Position numbers and translations under genes: made by a program. Below the pieces are notes generated by a model. It was not told the DNA's origin, made no database searches, and saw nothing but the letters and a program-made list of their open reading frames with translations. Below, one piece after another: positions 14,135-21,223 of a stretch of DNA of 39,005 nt. Source of the stretch: Candidatus Nitrosopumilus sp. (GTDB lineage Archaea; Thermoproteota; Nitrososphaeria; Nitrososphaerales; Nitrosopumilaceae); contig JAANXA010000051.1 in NCBI GenBank assembly GCA_018263505.1, forward strand, positions 1-39,005, given 5' to 3'. Each line of letters starts with the position of its first letter. Positions within the stretch are counted from its first letter, which is position 1.

Positions 14135-14277
14135 GAGTTGTTTTTGTATTTATTGGGTTTTTTGATGAAAATTTTTCTGCATCCATTACAACAAAAATAG
14201 AAATTTTTTCCTTTATGATCATGGATTAGAGATAATGATTCATCAAGTTCAATTCCACAAACAGGATCCACTGGCAC
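14131..14277 (-). CDS. 48-residue YHS/TRASH-type metal-binding mini-protein
   Basis: A minus-strand frame from a GTG at 14277 to a TAG at 14131-14133. It reads VPVDPVCGIELDESLSLIHD, then HKGKNFYFCCNGCRKIFIKK and PNKY near the end: a full YHS domain with DPVCG and FCC-x-GC. YHS domains bind copper or other soft metals, often in metallochaperones and transporters. TATTTATA (14299-14306; TATAAATA on the minus strand) is centred 25.5 nt upstream of this GTG; a second GTG at 14271 is less well placed. Copper is central to energy metabolism in these archaea, so copper handling is a reasonable guess. Confidence 0.75.
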   Translation of the reverse strand: MPVDPVCGIELDESLSLIHDHKGKNFYFCCNGCRKIFIKKPNKYKNNS

Positions 14278-14298
14278 AGATTTTTCACAGATAAATTC

Positions 14299-14306
14299 TA
14301 TTTATA
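14299..14306 (-). promoter_or_regulatory. TATA box of the YHS mini-protein
   Basis: TATAAATA on the minus strand, centred 25.5 nt before the GTG at 14277. It fixes the start of a gene that is otherwise easy to miss. Confidence 0.55.
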
Positions 14307-14322
14307 GATTGAGAGTTAAAAT

Positions 14323-14688
14323 TTAAGAATTAATGATTTCCAGAATTTTTTTTGGAAGTATTCCATAATCAGTATCGGGTTCAGATGCAATATACAAAAT
14401 GTCCTCACCCAATGGTACACTTATTGCAAGTGCACGTTCACGCGATGCCATTGCAAAATTGACAGTTCCAAGTTGTTTATCAAATTCTTTTCTCATTTTA
14501 ACACGTAATGCAAGTTCCATGAAAATCATTTCATCATCTTTTTCACTTTCTAGTGGTTCAACATTTTCTCTCATTCCACCTGCAACTAACCTGCCTCGTT
14601 CATTTATTACGCCTGCAAATCTAATTTTAGAATCTATATTCATAATAGATTTACAGATTTTAGAATAATCAAATATTTTATCAGGCAT
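14323..14688 (-). CDS. Small conserved-looking archaeal protein, roadblock-like appearance, function unknown
   Basis: A 121-residue soluble protein. 'SIMNIDSKIRFAGVINERGRLVAGGMRENVEPL' followed by 'LALRVKMRKEFDKQLGTVNFAMASRERALAISVPLGEDILYIASEPDTDYG' alternates strands and helices in a way that recalls roadblock/LC7 or profilin-like sensory folds, where a strand pair 'FAGVINERGRLVAGG' is common. This is a pattern impression, not a motif match. No transmembrane segment or cysteines. It is monocistronic, 61 nt downstream of the aldo/keto reductase stop on the same strand. Confidence 0.65.
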   Translation of the reverse strand: MPDKIFDYSKICKSIMNIDSKIRFAGVINERGRLVAGGMRENVEPLESEKDDEMIFMELALRVKMRKEFDKQLGTVNFAMASRERALAISVPLGEDILYIASEPDTDYGILPKKILEIINS

Positions 14689-14748
14689 TCTGATTCTGCA
14701 ATGATAGGCACATTTAATCTTTTTAGAAATTACAAAGTTAGAAAGATT

Positions 14749-15849
14749 TCAGGCAGTTAATTTTTTTACCAATTTTAAGAACTCATCATCAGATAAAGGA
14801 GGAATGTTCAATATTTCTAAATTTTCAGATACATGTTCTGAAGATTTTTGACCTATCAAAGGGGCCAAAACACCAGGAGAAGAGCGAATAAACTGTAAAG
14901 CTCGTAATGAAGGTTTTAGGTCATTAAACTCAGGCATTACTCCAGAAGACAATAGTCTTCCTTGCATAAATGGGACACTAGTAAAAACACCTATCCCTAG
15001 ATTTACAGCAGATTCTAAAATAGAAACAGATTCATTTGAAAATGTTTGATTTTTTGTAAGTAGTGCTTGATCATAGTACAAATTAAAAGGTAATTGGATA
15101 AATCTAAACCCATGGTTGTCACCACCAACCTTTTTTGCCATGTTGATAGTTTCTTCAAGAGATAGAAACTGGGGATCATCATTTGATACTCTAAAACATT
15201 CCCAAGTTGCCATGCCATAAAATTGAATTTTTCCTTCGTCACGTTTTTGCTCATAAAGTTCAAAAACAGATTTTAAATTATTTAAAAAGTCTTCACGAGA
15301 AACATCTTTGATTTGTCCTTCAATAGCATTATGCAAATACATTAAATCAATACAATCAACATTTAGATTTTTTAAACTACGATCTAATTGATCAGAAAGA
15401 TAAGAAGGAGTCATGCAATGATAACCAGAAGTAATGTCACCTTCATTTACAATACCTTTCTGAGTATACTCTTGTTTGACATATTCCCAAAACCCCAATT
15501 GAATATCAGCATCATTTGTAACATATCCATTTTTACTACTCAAAAAGACTTGATCGCGTGAAATTTCTGCATCAGCAATCAATTCAGAAATTGCTTTTCC
15601 AACAGAACGTTCTGCCTTTTGTGAACGATAATTAATTGCAGTATCTATAACGTTAACACCAGAGCGAATTGATTGTTTAACTGCATTTGTAACTTTAATG
15701 TCAGTTGCAGAATCAGGTTCACCAAGATACGTTCCAATCCCAACATTGGAAAGAGTTAGGTTTTGAAAAGTGTTGAAATTCTCAAGATTTACGCCTGAAT
15801 TTTGAGCAAATTTTGAAGTTCCACTGTTTGATGCTTTACCTGGAATCAT
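14749..15849 (-). CDS. Aldo/keto reductase
   Basis: A 366-residue member of the aldo/keto reductase superfamily, slightly long because of about 25 extra N-terminal residues and an insertion. Visible landmarks: 'NVIDTAINYRSQKAERSVGKAI' (catalytic Asp and Tyr region), 'VFLSSKNGYV' (catalytic Lys), 'HCMTPSYLSDQLDRSLKNLNVDCIDLMYLHN' (the His strand and D-x-h-hh-H), and 'RSSPGVLAPLIGQKSSEHVSENLEIL', the NADP-binding end. It reduces an aldehyde or ketone with NAD(P)H; substrate unknown. A TATA box lies 25.5 nt before the ATG. Not obviously in an operon with the UbiA gene 68 nt upstream. Confidence 0.9.
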   Translation of the reverse strand: MIPGKASNSGTSKFAQNSGVNLENFNTFQNLTLSNVGIGTYLGEPDSATDIKVTNAVKQSIRSGVNVIDTAINYRSQKAERSVGKAISELIADAEISRDQVFLSSKNGYVTNDADIQLGFWEYVKQEYTQKGIVNEGDITSGYHCMTPSYLSDQLDRSLKNLNVDCIDLMYLHNAIEGQIKDVSREDFLNNLKSVFELYEQKRDEGKIQFYGMATWECFRVSNDDPQFLSLEETINMAKKVGGDNHGFRFIQLPFNLYYDQALLTKNQTFSNESVSILESAVNLGIGVFTSVPFMQGRLLSSGVMPEFNDLKPSLRALQFIRSSPGVLAPLIGQKSSEHVSENLEILNIPPLSDDEFLKLVKKLTA

Positions 15850-15870
15850 ACAATCATCACATAATTACTA

Positions 15871-15878
15871 AATTTATG
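15871..15878 (-). promoter_or_regulatory. TATA box of the aldo/keto reductase gene
   Basis: The minus strand reads CATAAATT, centred 25.5 nt upstream of the ATG at 15849. Confidence 0.5.
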
Positions 15879-15917
15879 TCAAAAGAAATTTTGGAAGAGT
15901 GATGGGGCAGATAGAAA

Positions 15918-16814
15918 TTAAGATTTTGAAAATAAAGGAATCAAAAAACTAATCATAAATAATACACCAGTAATCCTACTGAACATCAAAGTTGAAGACA
16001 TGAATGGAACCAATCTATCTACAGAATCATAATTTTTTTGTAGACCAAATCCAGATTTTATCATCAAAGGGATACTAAGTAAACTGATCAATGACAAGTA
16101 TGGAAAAATATTCAGAGATACACCAAATAGTATCACACTAAATGAAATAAAAGGAAATAACCAAAAAAGTTTTGAAGCTTTTTGTTTTCCAACTGAAATC
16201 ACCAAAGTTTTTCTTCCCTTAGACTTGTCAGCATCATAATCAGGGAATGAAGCTATAAACAAAACCATAGAAGATAATGTACCAATTACAATTCCTGCAA
16301 AAATAGATTCCAAAGTAATTTGTCCAAATTGAATGTAAAATGTACCAATTACAATCATGGATCCTTTCACTGCAACAAAAAATTCGCCTAACCCAGAATC
16401 AACAATTTTTGTAGAGTAAAAATAAATAGACAAAATTGCAAATCCCAAAATTATTGCAACAATTATTCCATCAGTAATTACAAAATAACTTCCAATTAAT
16501 GAACCAAGTATTAAAAATGCAATGCCTACTCGATAAACAGTTGATGGTTTAAGTAAACCTTCAGGCAAGACACCCGTTCCACCACTCATCTTAGTTCGTT
16601 TAGTTACAGTGTCAATTCCACGTTTGAAATCCCAATAATCATTTAAGAGATCCACACTTGCATGAAGCGCCATCACTCCTGCAAATGTCAAAATTGCATC
16701 AAGGATGTCAATTGATGAATTTAGCCACCAATTCATAGATAATGCAGTTGAAACTGCAATTACAGATGCAAGTAAGAAACGAACTCGAATAACTCTAAAC
16801 CATACAGATAACAT
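15918..16814 (-). CDS. UbiA-family prenyltransferase, MenA-like
   Basis: A 298-residue membrane protein with 8-9 hydrophobic helices. The two Asp-rich motifs of UbiA enzymes are present: NDYWDFKRGIDT (about residues 58-69) and FPDYDADKSKGRKT (about 192-205). They bind Mg and the prenyl diphosphate. Both resemble MenA, which prenylates 1,4-dihydroxy-2-naphthoate for menaquinone; archaeal digeranylgeranylglyceryl phosphate synthases are the main alternative. Ammonia-oxidising archaea use quinones, so a quinone role is plausible. I start at the ATG 16814; the preceding codon is a TTG, and the TATA box lies 26.5 nt before the ATG. Confidence 0.87.
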   Translation of the reverse strand: MLSVWFRVIRVRFLLASVIAVSTALSMNWWLNSSIDILDAILTFAGVMALHASVDLLNDYWDFKRGIDTVTKRTKMSGGTGVLPEGLLKPSTVYRVGIAFLILGSLIGSYFVITDGIIVAIILGFAILSIYFYSTKIVDSGLGEFFVAVKGSMIVIGTFYIQFGQITLESIFAGIVIGTLSSMVLFIASFPDYDADKSKGRKTLVISVGKQKASKLFWLFPFISFSVILFGVSLNIFPYLSLISLLSIPLMIKSGFGLQKNYDSVDRLVPFMSSTLMFSRITGVLFMISFLIPLFSKS

Positions 16815-16836
16815 CAATTAAGAAAATACTGTTCGA

Positions 16837-16844
16837 TATAATAT
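16837..16844 (-). promoter_or_regulatory. TATA box of the UbiA gene
   Basis: ATATTATA on the minus strand, centred 26.5 nt upstream of the ATG at 16814. Confidence 0.5.
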
Positions 16845-16869
16845 TCATGAGTTTTTTTCGTAGATGTTT

Positions 16870-16877
16870 TTTATATT
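16870..16877 (+). promoter_or_regulatory. TATA box of the 67-residue zinc-site protein
   Basis: TTTATATT is centred 24.5 nt upstream of the ATG at 16898 and rules out an in-frame start at 16847, which lies upstream of the box. Confidence 0.5.
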
Positions 16878-16897
16878 TAGACACAATCAAAAAATCT

Positions 16898-17101
16898 ATG
16901 ATAATAGGGAGAATCCTAGAGGGTGAAAAAAAGATAAAATTTAATGAAAAAATCAATTGTACAAATTGTAAAAAACTAGTTCCAGGAGGAATGCAAACAG
17001 GAGAATCATATCATAAAACAAAATTATTTGAAAAAGATTTGGAAAATTTTAAAAAATCATATCTTTGTGGAATGTGTAGAGATAAAAAAAGACGAAAATA
17101 G
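16898..17101 (+). CDS. 67-residue zinc-site protein, function unknown
   Basis: A small basic protein, MIIGRILEGEKKIKFNEKIN, followed by CTNCKKLVPGG and a C-terminal CGMCRDKKRRK. The two C-x2-C pairs, about 34 residues apart, form a probable zinc ribbon; the Lys/Arg tail suggests nucleic-acid binding. The start is chosen by a TATA box 24.5 nt upstream. The gene ends 1 nt before the convergent DUF2203-like gene. The family is not recognised. Confidence 0.65.
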   Translation: MIIGRILEGEKKIKFNEKINCTNCKKLVPGGMQTGESYHKTKLFEKDLENFKKSYLCGMCRDKKRRK

Positions 17102-17102
17102 A

Positions 17103-17504
17103 TCAAACCAGAGATTCATCATTAACTTCAATAGGTTTTCTTCCCATAAATCCAGAATCTTTGTCATGCCAAAATTTGATTTCAGTCTCTCCATATTTCC
17201 AACAAAGCCAAACTTCTTCATCAAATCTCTTTGAAGGAAAATCAAGCAGTCCTTGTTCTATGCTTTTAACTACAACTCCTGTATTCTCAAGAATTTCCAC
17301 AGATTCATAGAATTTTGTAATTGCAGTGTTTAGACTTTGTTTCAGTGTGATATAGTCCTTAAAAGAATTAGTAGTAGATACAGACAATTGTAATTCTTGT
17401 TCTATTTTTCTTACTTCGTTATTTTTGGATAAAGCAAATTCAAATTTTTTGATTACATCAGGAAGTGCATCATTCGCTTCATTTGTAGTGAAATATGCAA
17501 ACAT
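17103..17504 (-). CDS. DUF2203-like protein
   Basis: 133 residues from the ATG at 17504. MFAYFTTNEANDALPDVIKK opens a helical region, and the C-terminus 'GVVVKSIEQGLLDFPSKRFDEEVWLCWKYGETEIKFWHDKDSGFMGRKPI' carries the W-LCW-x-x-GE and WH-D-x-x-GF-GR motifs typical of the DUF2203 family. The role of this family is unknown. An upstream in-frame extension of 26 residues is hydrophobic and unlike the family, and the TATA box at 17528-17535 (27.5 nt before 17504) supports the shorter form. Confidence 0.82.
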   Translation of the reverse strand: MFAYFTTNEANDALPDVIKKFEFALSKNNEVRKIEQELQLSVSTTNSFKDYITLKQSLNTAITKFYESVEILENTGVVVKSIEQGLLDFPSKRFDEEVWLCWKYGETEIKFWHDKDSGFMGRKPIEVNDESLV

Positions 17505-17527
17505 GAATTTAAACAAAGTGCAATGGA

Positions 17528-17535
17528 TTAAAAAT
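17528..17535 (-). promoter_or_regulatory. TATA box of the DUF2203-like gene
   Basis: ATTTTTAA on the minus strand, centred 27.5 nt upstream of the ATG at 17504. Confidence 0.4.
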
Positions 17536-17652
17536 CTTAGGGAAATTACAAAAAGAATTTTGTTTGAAGTTATTGTGTACAATCAAATTCTAGCAAATTA
17601 AAACATGCACAGAGAGTGTTTTAGAATAAATTAGATATAGAGAATTTACGCA

Positions 17653-17660
17653 AATATATT
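17653..17660 (+). promoter_or_regulatory. TATA box upstream of the 92-residue protein gene
   Basis: AATATATT is centred 27.5 nt upstream of the ATG at 17684 and probably drives the two-gene unit 17684-18357. Confidence 0.5.
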
Positions 17661-17683
17661 AAGAAAACTTTCCAATCCTTAAC

Positions 17684-17962
17684 ATGAGTGAAGAACAATT
17701 AGAAGCAATAATCCTACAAACCATTAATGGTGCAGTAGCAACAATTCCAGCATATCTTGAAGAGATTAAAGAAAATAAAGAAACATTACAAGTTGAAGAC
17801 CCAAAAGAATTTGTGTATGGAATTGTGATGGGTATGGCACTTGGCATGAGTGGAGCAATTCTTAGTGCCCAAAAAGAGGCACCAACAGCTGAAGACCAAA
17901 TTAAAGTTAGAGACATCATATACAAACACATTCCAGAAATAAGAGAACGAATTTTCAATTGA
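17684..17962 (+). CDS. 92-residue protein, function unknown, coupled to a flavin-binding-like protein
   Basis: An acidic, helical protein starting MSEEQLEAIILQTINGAVAT. The segment 'EFVYGIVMGMALGMSGAILSAQ' is Gly/Met-rich and hydrophobic enough to be a helical hairpin rather than a clear membrane span. No metal site. Its TGA overlaps the TTG start of the next gene (TTGA, 17959-17962), so the two are translationally coupled and probably work together. A TATA box is 27.5 nt upstream. I do not recognise the family. Confidence 0.7.
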   Translation: MSEEQLEAIILQTINGAVATIPAYLEEIKENKETLQVEDPKEFVYGIVMGMALGMSGAILSAQKEAPTAEDQIKVRDIIYKHIPEIRERIFN

Positions 17963-18357
17963 TTGAATTTAATCAAAAAGAGATTGAATTTTTAGAGACA
18001 TTAGAAGAAGCACGAATTGCAACAGCACATAGAGATATACCACACGTAAAACCAGTTTCATTTGTATTTAATAAAAAATACATCATCGTAGCAACAGATT
18101 ATGACACTAGAGCATTTAAGAATATTAAAAAAAATCATAATGTAGGAATTGTAATAGATATTTACAAATCAAAACACCACAAGGCCGTGTGTATTCAAGG
18201 TAAAACAGAGATCATAGAACAAGGAAATGAATTTCAAGAATTATATGATATATTTTTTAAAAAATTTGAATGGGTCAGACGAGAACCATGGAAAGAAAAC
18301 GAAGCACCATTTTTGAAAATTATTCCCGTAAACAAAGTTAGTTGGGGATTAGATTGA
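17959..18357 (+). CDS. Pyridoxamine-5'-phosphate-oxidase-fold (split-barrel flavin/F420-binding) protein
   Basis: A 132-residue split beta-barrel. 'IEFLETLEEARIATAHRDIPHVKPVSFVFNKKYIIVATDYDTRAFKNIKKNHNVGIVID' is the standard start of this fold ('aRvAT.. dg.PhvvPv.fv.dg..iy..t......k.knl..np.V'), followed by 'AVCIQGKTEIIE' and a C-terminal 'FLKIIPVNKVSWGL'. Members bind FMN, F420 or haem and reduce or oxidise small molecules; the cofactor cannot be read here. Ammonia-oxidising archaea make F420, so an F420-dependent reductase is one option. The start is TTG, overlapping the preceding stop by four bases. Confidence 0.8.
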   Translation: MIEFNQKEIEFLETLEEARIATAHRDIPHVKPVSFVFNKKYIIVATDYDTRAFKNIKKNHNVGIVIDIYKSKHHKAVCIQGKTEIIEQGNEFQELYDIFFKKFEWVRREPWKENEAPFLKIIPVNKVSWGLD

Positions 18358-18419
18358 AAATTTAATTTTATATTACTTCAATCCCAACAAATAAAGAGTC
18401 CATGTAAAAAGACTAAGCA

Positions 18420-18695
18420 TTGTCAAATAAAATAAAGTGTTCACACATACTAGTTCCAAAACAAAGTGATGCAGTAGATATTTTAGAAAAAATAAAAAAC
18501 GGTCAAAAATTTGGAGCAGTAGCCAAAGAAGTATCCACATGTCCAAGTTCAAAAAAAGAAGGAGATTTAGGATATTTTGTGAAAGGACAAATGGTAAAAG
18601 AATTTGAAAATGTGGCATTTAAATTACAAGTAGGAGAGATATCAGAGCCAGTTAAAACCGAATTTGGATACCATATCATCAAAAGATTAGGATAG
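18420..18695 (+). CDS. Single-domain parvulin-type peptidyl-prolyl isomerase
   Basis: 91 residues, starting at TTG 18420: MSNKIKCSHILVPKQSDAVD. The rest matches parvulin: 'GAVAKEVSTCPSSKKEGDLGYFVKGQMVKEFENVAFKLQVGEISEPVKTEFGYHIIKRLG'. It isomerises prolyl peptide bonds and helps protein folding. Stand-alone parvulins of this size have been described structurally in Cenarchaeum and Nitrosopumilus (CsPinA, NmPin), which supports the phylum assignment. A TATA-like 'attttatatta' at about 18365-18375 lies about 50 nt upstream, so this mRNA may have a short leader rather than being leaderless. Confidence 0.94.
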   Translation: MSNKIKCSHILVPKQSDAVDILEKIKNGQKFGAVAKEVSTCPSSKKEGDLGYFVKGQMVKEFENVAFKLQVGEISEPVKTEFGYHIIKRLG

Positions 18696-18743
18696 ATTAT
18701 ACATCAGAAAACATTTTTTGATTATATTAAAATTAATAATTTA

Positions 18744-19016
18744 ATGATGTTAACTGAAAAAACATTAGAAGATATTTTAGAAAATTTAGAGAAATCATTG
18801 AATAGTTTGGCAGAAGATGTATTTGAAAATGTAGAGATCGAAGGAGGATTCGATGAAATAAATAATTTTCTTCACAATCAATTCGATATTAGATTAGAAA
18901 ATTTTTTGAATTTAAAAAAGTCCAGTATACATCACTTAGAAACTGGAATGAAGAAAAAAATCATACAAAAAAAGCAATTGATTTTTCAAAAAATATCTAA
19001 ACAGTACCAAAATTAG
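18744..19016 (+). CDS. 90-residue helical protein, function unknown
   Basis: An acidic N-terminal half ('MMLTEKTLEDILENLEKSLNSLAEDVFENVEIEGG') and a basic C-terminal half ('KKKIIQKKQLIFQKISKQYQN'), mostly predicted helix with heptad-like leucines, so a coiled-coil or dimeric protein is likely. A TATA-like 'gattatatta' lies just upstream (about 18719-18728). The stop shares four bases with the convergent helicase gene. No family recognised. The context offers no clear function. Confidence 0.6.
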   Translation: MMLTEKTLEDILENLEKSLNSLAEDVFENVEIEGGFDEINNFLHNQFDIRLENFLNLKKSSIHHLETGMKKKIIQKKQLIFQKISKQYQN

Positions 19017-20518
19017 AAAAAAGCATCCAATCCGTTTTTTCCAGGAGTATTTTTATTTTTTTCAAGCATTTGAGTCATTTTACTCCCCATAGATTTTGAA
19101 GCAGAAATTTTTCGTTGACCAATCCAATAGTATGTCTCATCAATAGTATTTTTTGCGATTAAAACAACAAGTTTCCCTGTATCTTTTCGTCCAGTTCTAC
19201 CCCTTCTTTGAACAAATCGGATAGAGCTTGGAACATTATCATAAAAAATCACCTGATTAACTTCAGCAATATCTAATCCTTCTTCACCGACACGAGTTGC
19301 GACTAATACCTGAAAAACACCATCACGGAACTTTTGTACAGTTTCAATTTGCTTTTTTTGTTTTAATCCAGTATCGCCAGATTTACCAATTAAAATTCCT
19401 GTGGGAATGCCCAATTTATTTAATTGATTGAAGATTAAATCAACAGAATCTCTAAAACTTGTAAAAATTAATGCCTTCCCAGAAACAGAATCTATAATTT
19501 CTTTAAGTTTTGGGATTTTAGAATGTTCTATTCCATCAGATTGTGCTTTTTTTGCAAGAGAAATTGCCTTTGTGAAATTAGGATCAAGTTCGAAGAGATC
19601 TTTTATTCCAACGCCTTTTTTTGCCTGAGTACGAGTACAGAATTTTAAGAAAGGGGTGATTCCATGAACTTCAAGCATATTCAATGCATAATGAATTCTA
19701 ATTGCTGTGAATAGGGGTTTTGCAGAACGTCTATTTTGAGATAAAACAAATTGTCTAATTCGAAGTAGTGCAGACAAGGATTGTTGAGAATTTAATTTAA
19801 TTCCATTTTCACGCAAAGTGTCATATCTTTGATCAAGAGCAGATTTCAATAGAGATTGAATAATTTTTAATTCATCAGGAAGTTCAACTTTAATCCATTC
19901 AGTATCAGTTTCTTGAGTATAAGATTTTACATCAGAACTATTTTCATTTCGTTCAGCAATACATGAAATTTTTAGACGAGTCATTATTTCACTGGCTTTT
20001 TCTTTTTCACTAGGAAGTGTTGCAGTCATCCCTATAATTCTCGTAGTCGAGTCCTCAAATTTTTCTGCAATTCCAGAATAGGCATAATCGCCAACGGTTC
20101 TATGTACTTCATCAAAAATTACCAAGGTAAATTGATCCGAGGAGATGATTCCACGCGCAAAGTCATTTCTTGCAATTTCAGGGGTGGCACAAATTACACT
20201 GCATTTCCAAAGCTTTGTTCTTTTTTCAATTGTGTCCTCACCAGTTACCAATGAAATATCTTGTACAGTAAGATGTTCTTTAAGAAATTCATAATGTTGA
20301 TTTACTAAAACTCTAGTAGGTGCTAAAAATAAAACGCCTCCAGAACCTTTTGAGAGGTATTCGGCAATTACAGTTAATGCAATAGCAGTCTTCCCTAAAC
20401 CAGTGGGTAAAACAATTATACAATTTTCAGCAATTGCTTGATTTGCAAGAGTTTCTTGATAATCTCTTTTTTCAATTGAGTTTTTTTGTATGTATTTTTT
20501 ATCCAAGTATTGGGTCAT
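19013..20518 (-). CDS. Hef/Mph1-type superfamily 2 DNA helicase, helicase part only
   Basis: 501 residues. Motifs in order: Q-like RDYQETLA (18-25), Walker A LPTGLGKTAIAL (37-48), motif Ia APTRVLVNQ, Walker B IFDEVH (134-139), motif III TATLPS, then the second RecA domain with 'ALIFTSFRDSVDLIFNQL', 'VLVATRVGEEGLDIAEVNQVIFYDNVPSSIRFVQRRGRTGR'. This is the archaeal Hef / FANCM / Mph1 group, which remodels forked and branched DNA at stalled replication forks. Euryarchaeal Hef continues into an XPF-like nuclease; here the chain stops soon after the helicase, so no nuclease is attached. The nuclease partner may be encoded elsewhere. Confidence 0.9.
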   Translation of the reverse strand: MTQYLDKKYIQKNSIEKRDYQETLANQAIAENCIIVLPTGLGKTAIALTVIAEYLSKGSGGVLFLAPTRVLVNQHYEFLKEHLTVQDISLVTGEDTIEKRTKLWKCSVICATPEIARNDFARGIISSDQFTLVIFDEVHRTVGDYAYSGIAEKFEDSTTRIIGMTATLPSEKEKASEIMTRLKISCIAERNENSSDVKSYTQETDTEWIKVELPDELKIIQSLLKSALDQRYDTLRENGIKLNSQQSLSALLRIRQFVLSQNRRSAKPLFTAIRIHYALNMLEVHGITPFLKFCTRTQAKKGVGIKDLFELDPNFTKAISLAKKAQSDGIEHSKIPKLKEIIDSVSGKALIFTSFRDSVDLIFNQLNKLGIPTGILIGKSGDTGLKQKKQIETVQKFRDGVFQVLVATRVGEEGLDIAEVNQVIFYDNVPSSIRFVQRRGRTGRKDTGKLVVLIAKNTIDETYYWIGQRKISASKSMGSKMTQMLEKNKNTPGKNGLDAFF

Positions 20519-20667
20519 AAGATAATAGAAAAATCACAAAGTATGGATTTTATGTTTTCGTGTAGCTAAATATTATGTGATACTCAAGAACATGTTATTT
20601 GATTTAAGAATAAAGTATTAGTTTTCAAAATTAATAGAAGTTTGTCAAAGATACGACTAGCGTGAAC

Positions 20668-20675
20668 CATATATG
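20668..20675 (+). promoter_or_regulatory. TATA box of the dCMP deaminase/polB unit
   Basis: CATATATG, the core of the ten-base palindrome CCATATATGG (20667-20676), is centred 25.5 nt upstream of the ATG at 20697. An in-frame ATG at 20673 lies inside the box and is therefore unlikely to be the start. Confidence 0.6.
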
Positions 20676-20696
20676 GAGTGCTCAAATAGGCATGGT

Positions 20697-21221
20697 ATGA
20701 GTACTTTTGAGAGACCCAATTGGGATGAATATTTTATGTTACAAGCAGAGTTGGCTAAATTACGTTCAAATTGTATTACACGACAGGTAGGAGCAGTAAT
20801 TGTCAGAAATCATAGACAATTAGCTACAGGATATAATGGAACACCACCAGGAATCAAGAATTGTTTTGAGGGAGGATGTAAAAGATGTCAAGACAGAATG
20901 GAAGGAAAGATCAAATCAGGTGCAGCATTAGACAGATGCCTATGTAATCACGCAGAAGCAAATGCCATAATGCATTGTGCAATTTTAGGAATTGAGGCAG
21001 GAATTGAAGGAGCAGTACTATACACCACATTTGTCCCATGTTTAGAATGTACTAAAATGGCAATAACTATAGGAATTAAGAAATTTGTTTGTTTAGACTC
21101 ATATCCAGAAACAGATTATGATTTATTAGAAGAAGCAGGAGTTGAGGTGATCCATTTAGATAAAAATAAAATTTCAAAATGGACTAAAGAGTTAGTAAAC
21201 AAATACGAAAAATCTGAATAA
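20697..21221 (+). CDS. dCMP deaminase (deoxycytidylate deaminase family)
   Basis: 174 residues starting MSTFERPNWDEYFMLQAELA. The zinc catalytic site is H85-A-E87 (HAEANA) plus P114-C115-LE-C118. The extra Cys-rich stretch 'NCFEGGCKRCQDRM...DRCLCNHAE' is the second structural zinc site seen in dCMP deaminases. It converts dCMP to dUMP, the precursor for dTMP. It is separated by only 2 nt from the DNA polymerase gene, so dNTP supply and DNA synthesis are co-transcribed. The start is set by the TATA box 25.5 nt upstream. Confidence 0.9.
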   Translation: MSTFERPNWDEYFMLQAELAKLRSNCITRQVGAVIVRNHRQLATGYNGTPPGIKNCFEGGCKRCQDRMEGKIKSGAALDRCLCNHAEANAIMHCAILGIEAGIEGAVLYTTFVPCLECTKMAITIGIKKFVCLDSYPETDYDLLEEAGVEVIHLDKNKISKWTKELVNKYEKSE

Positions 21222-21223
21222 TA

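Noticed and set aside
17505-17582. Upstream extension of the DUF2203-like protein
   Set aside because: The extra 26 residues are hydrophobic and unlike the family, and a TATA box sits inside this segment.
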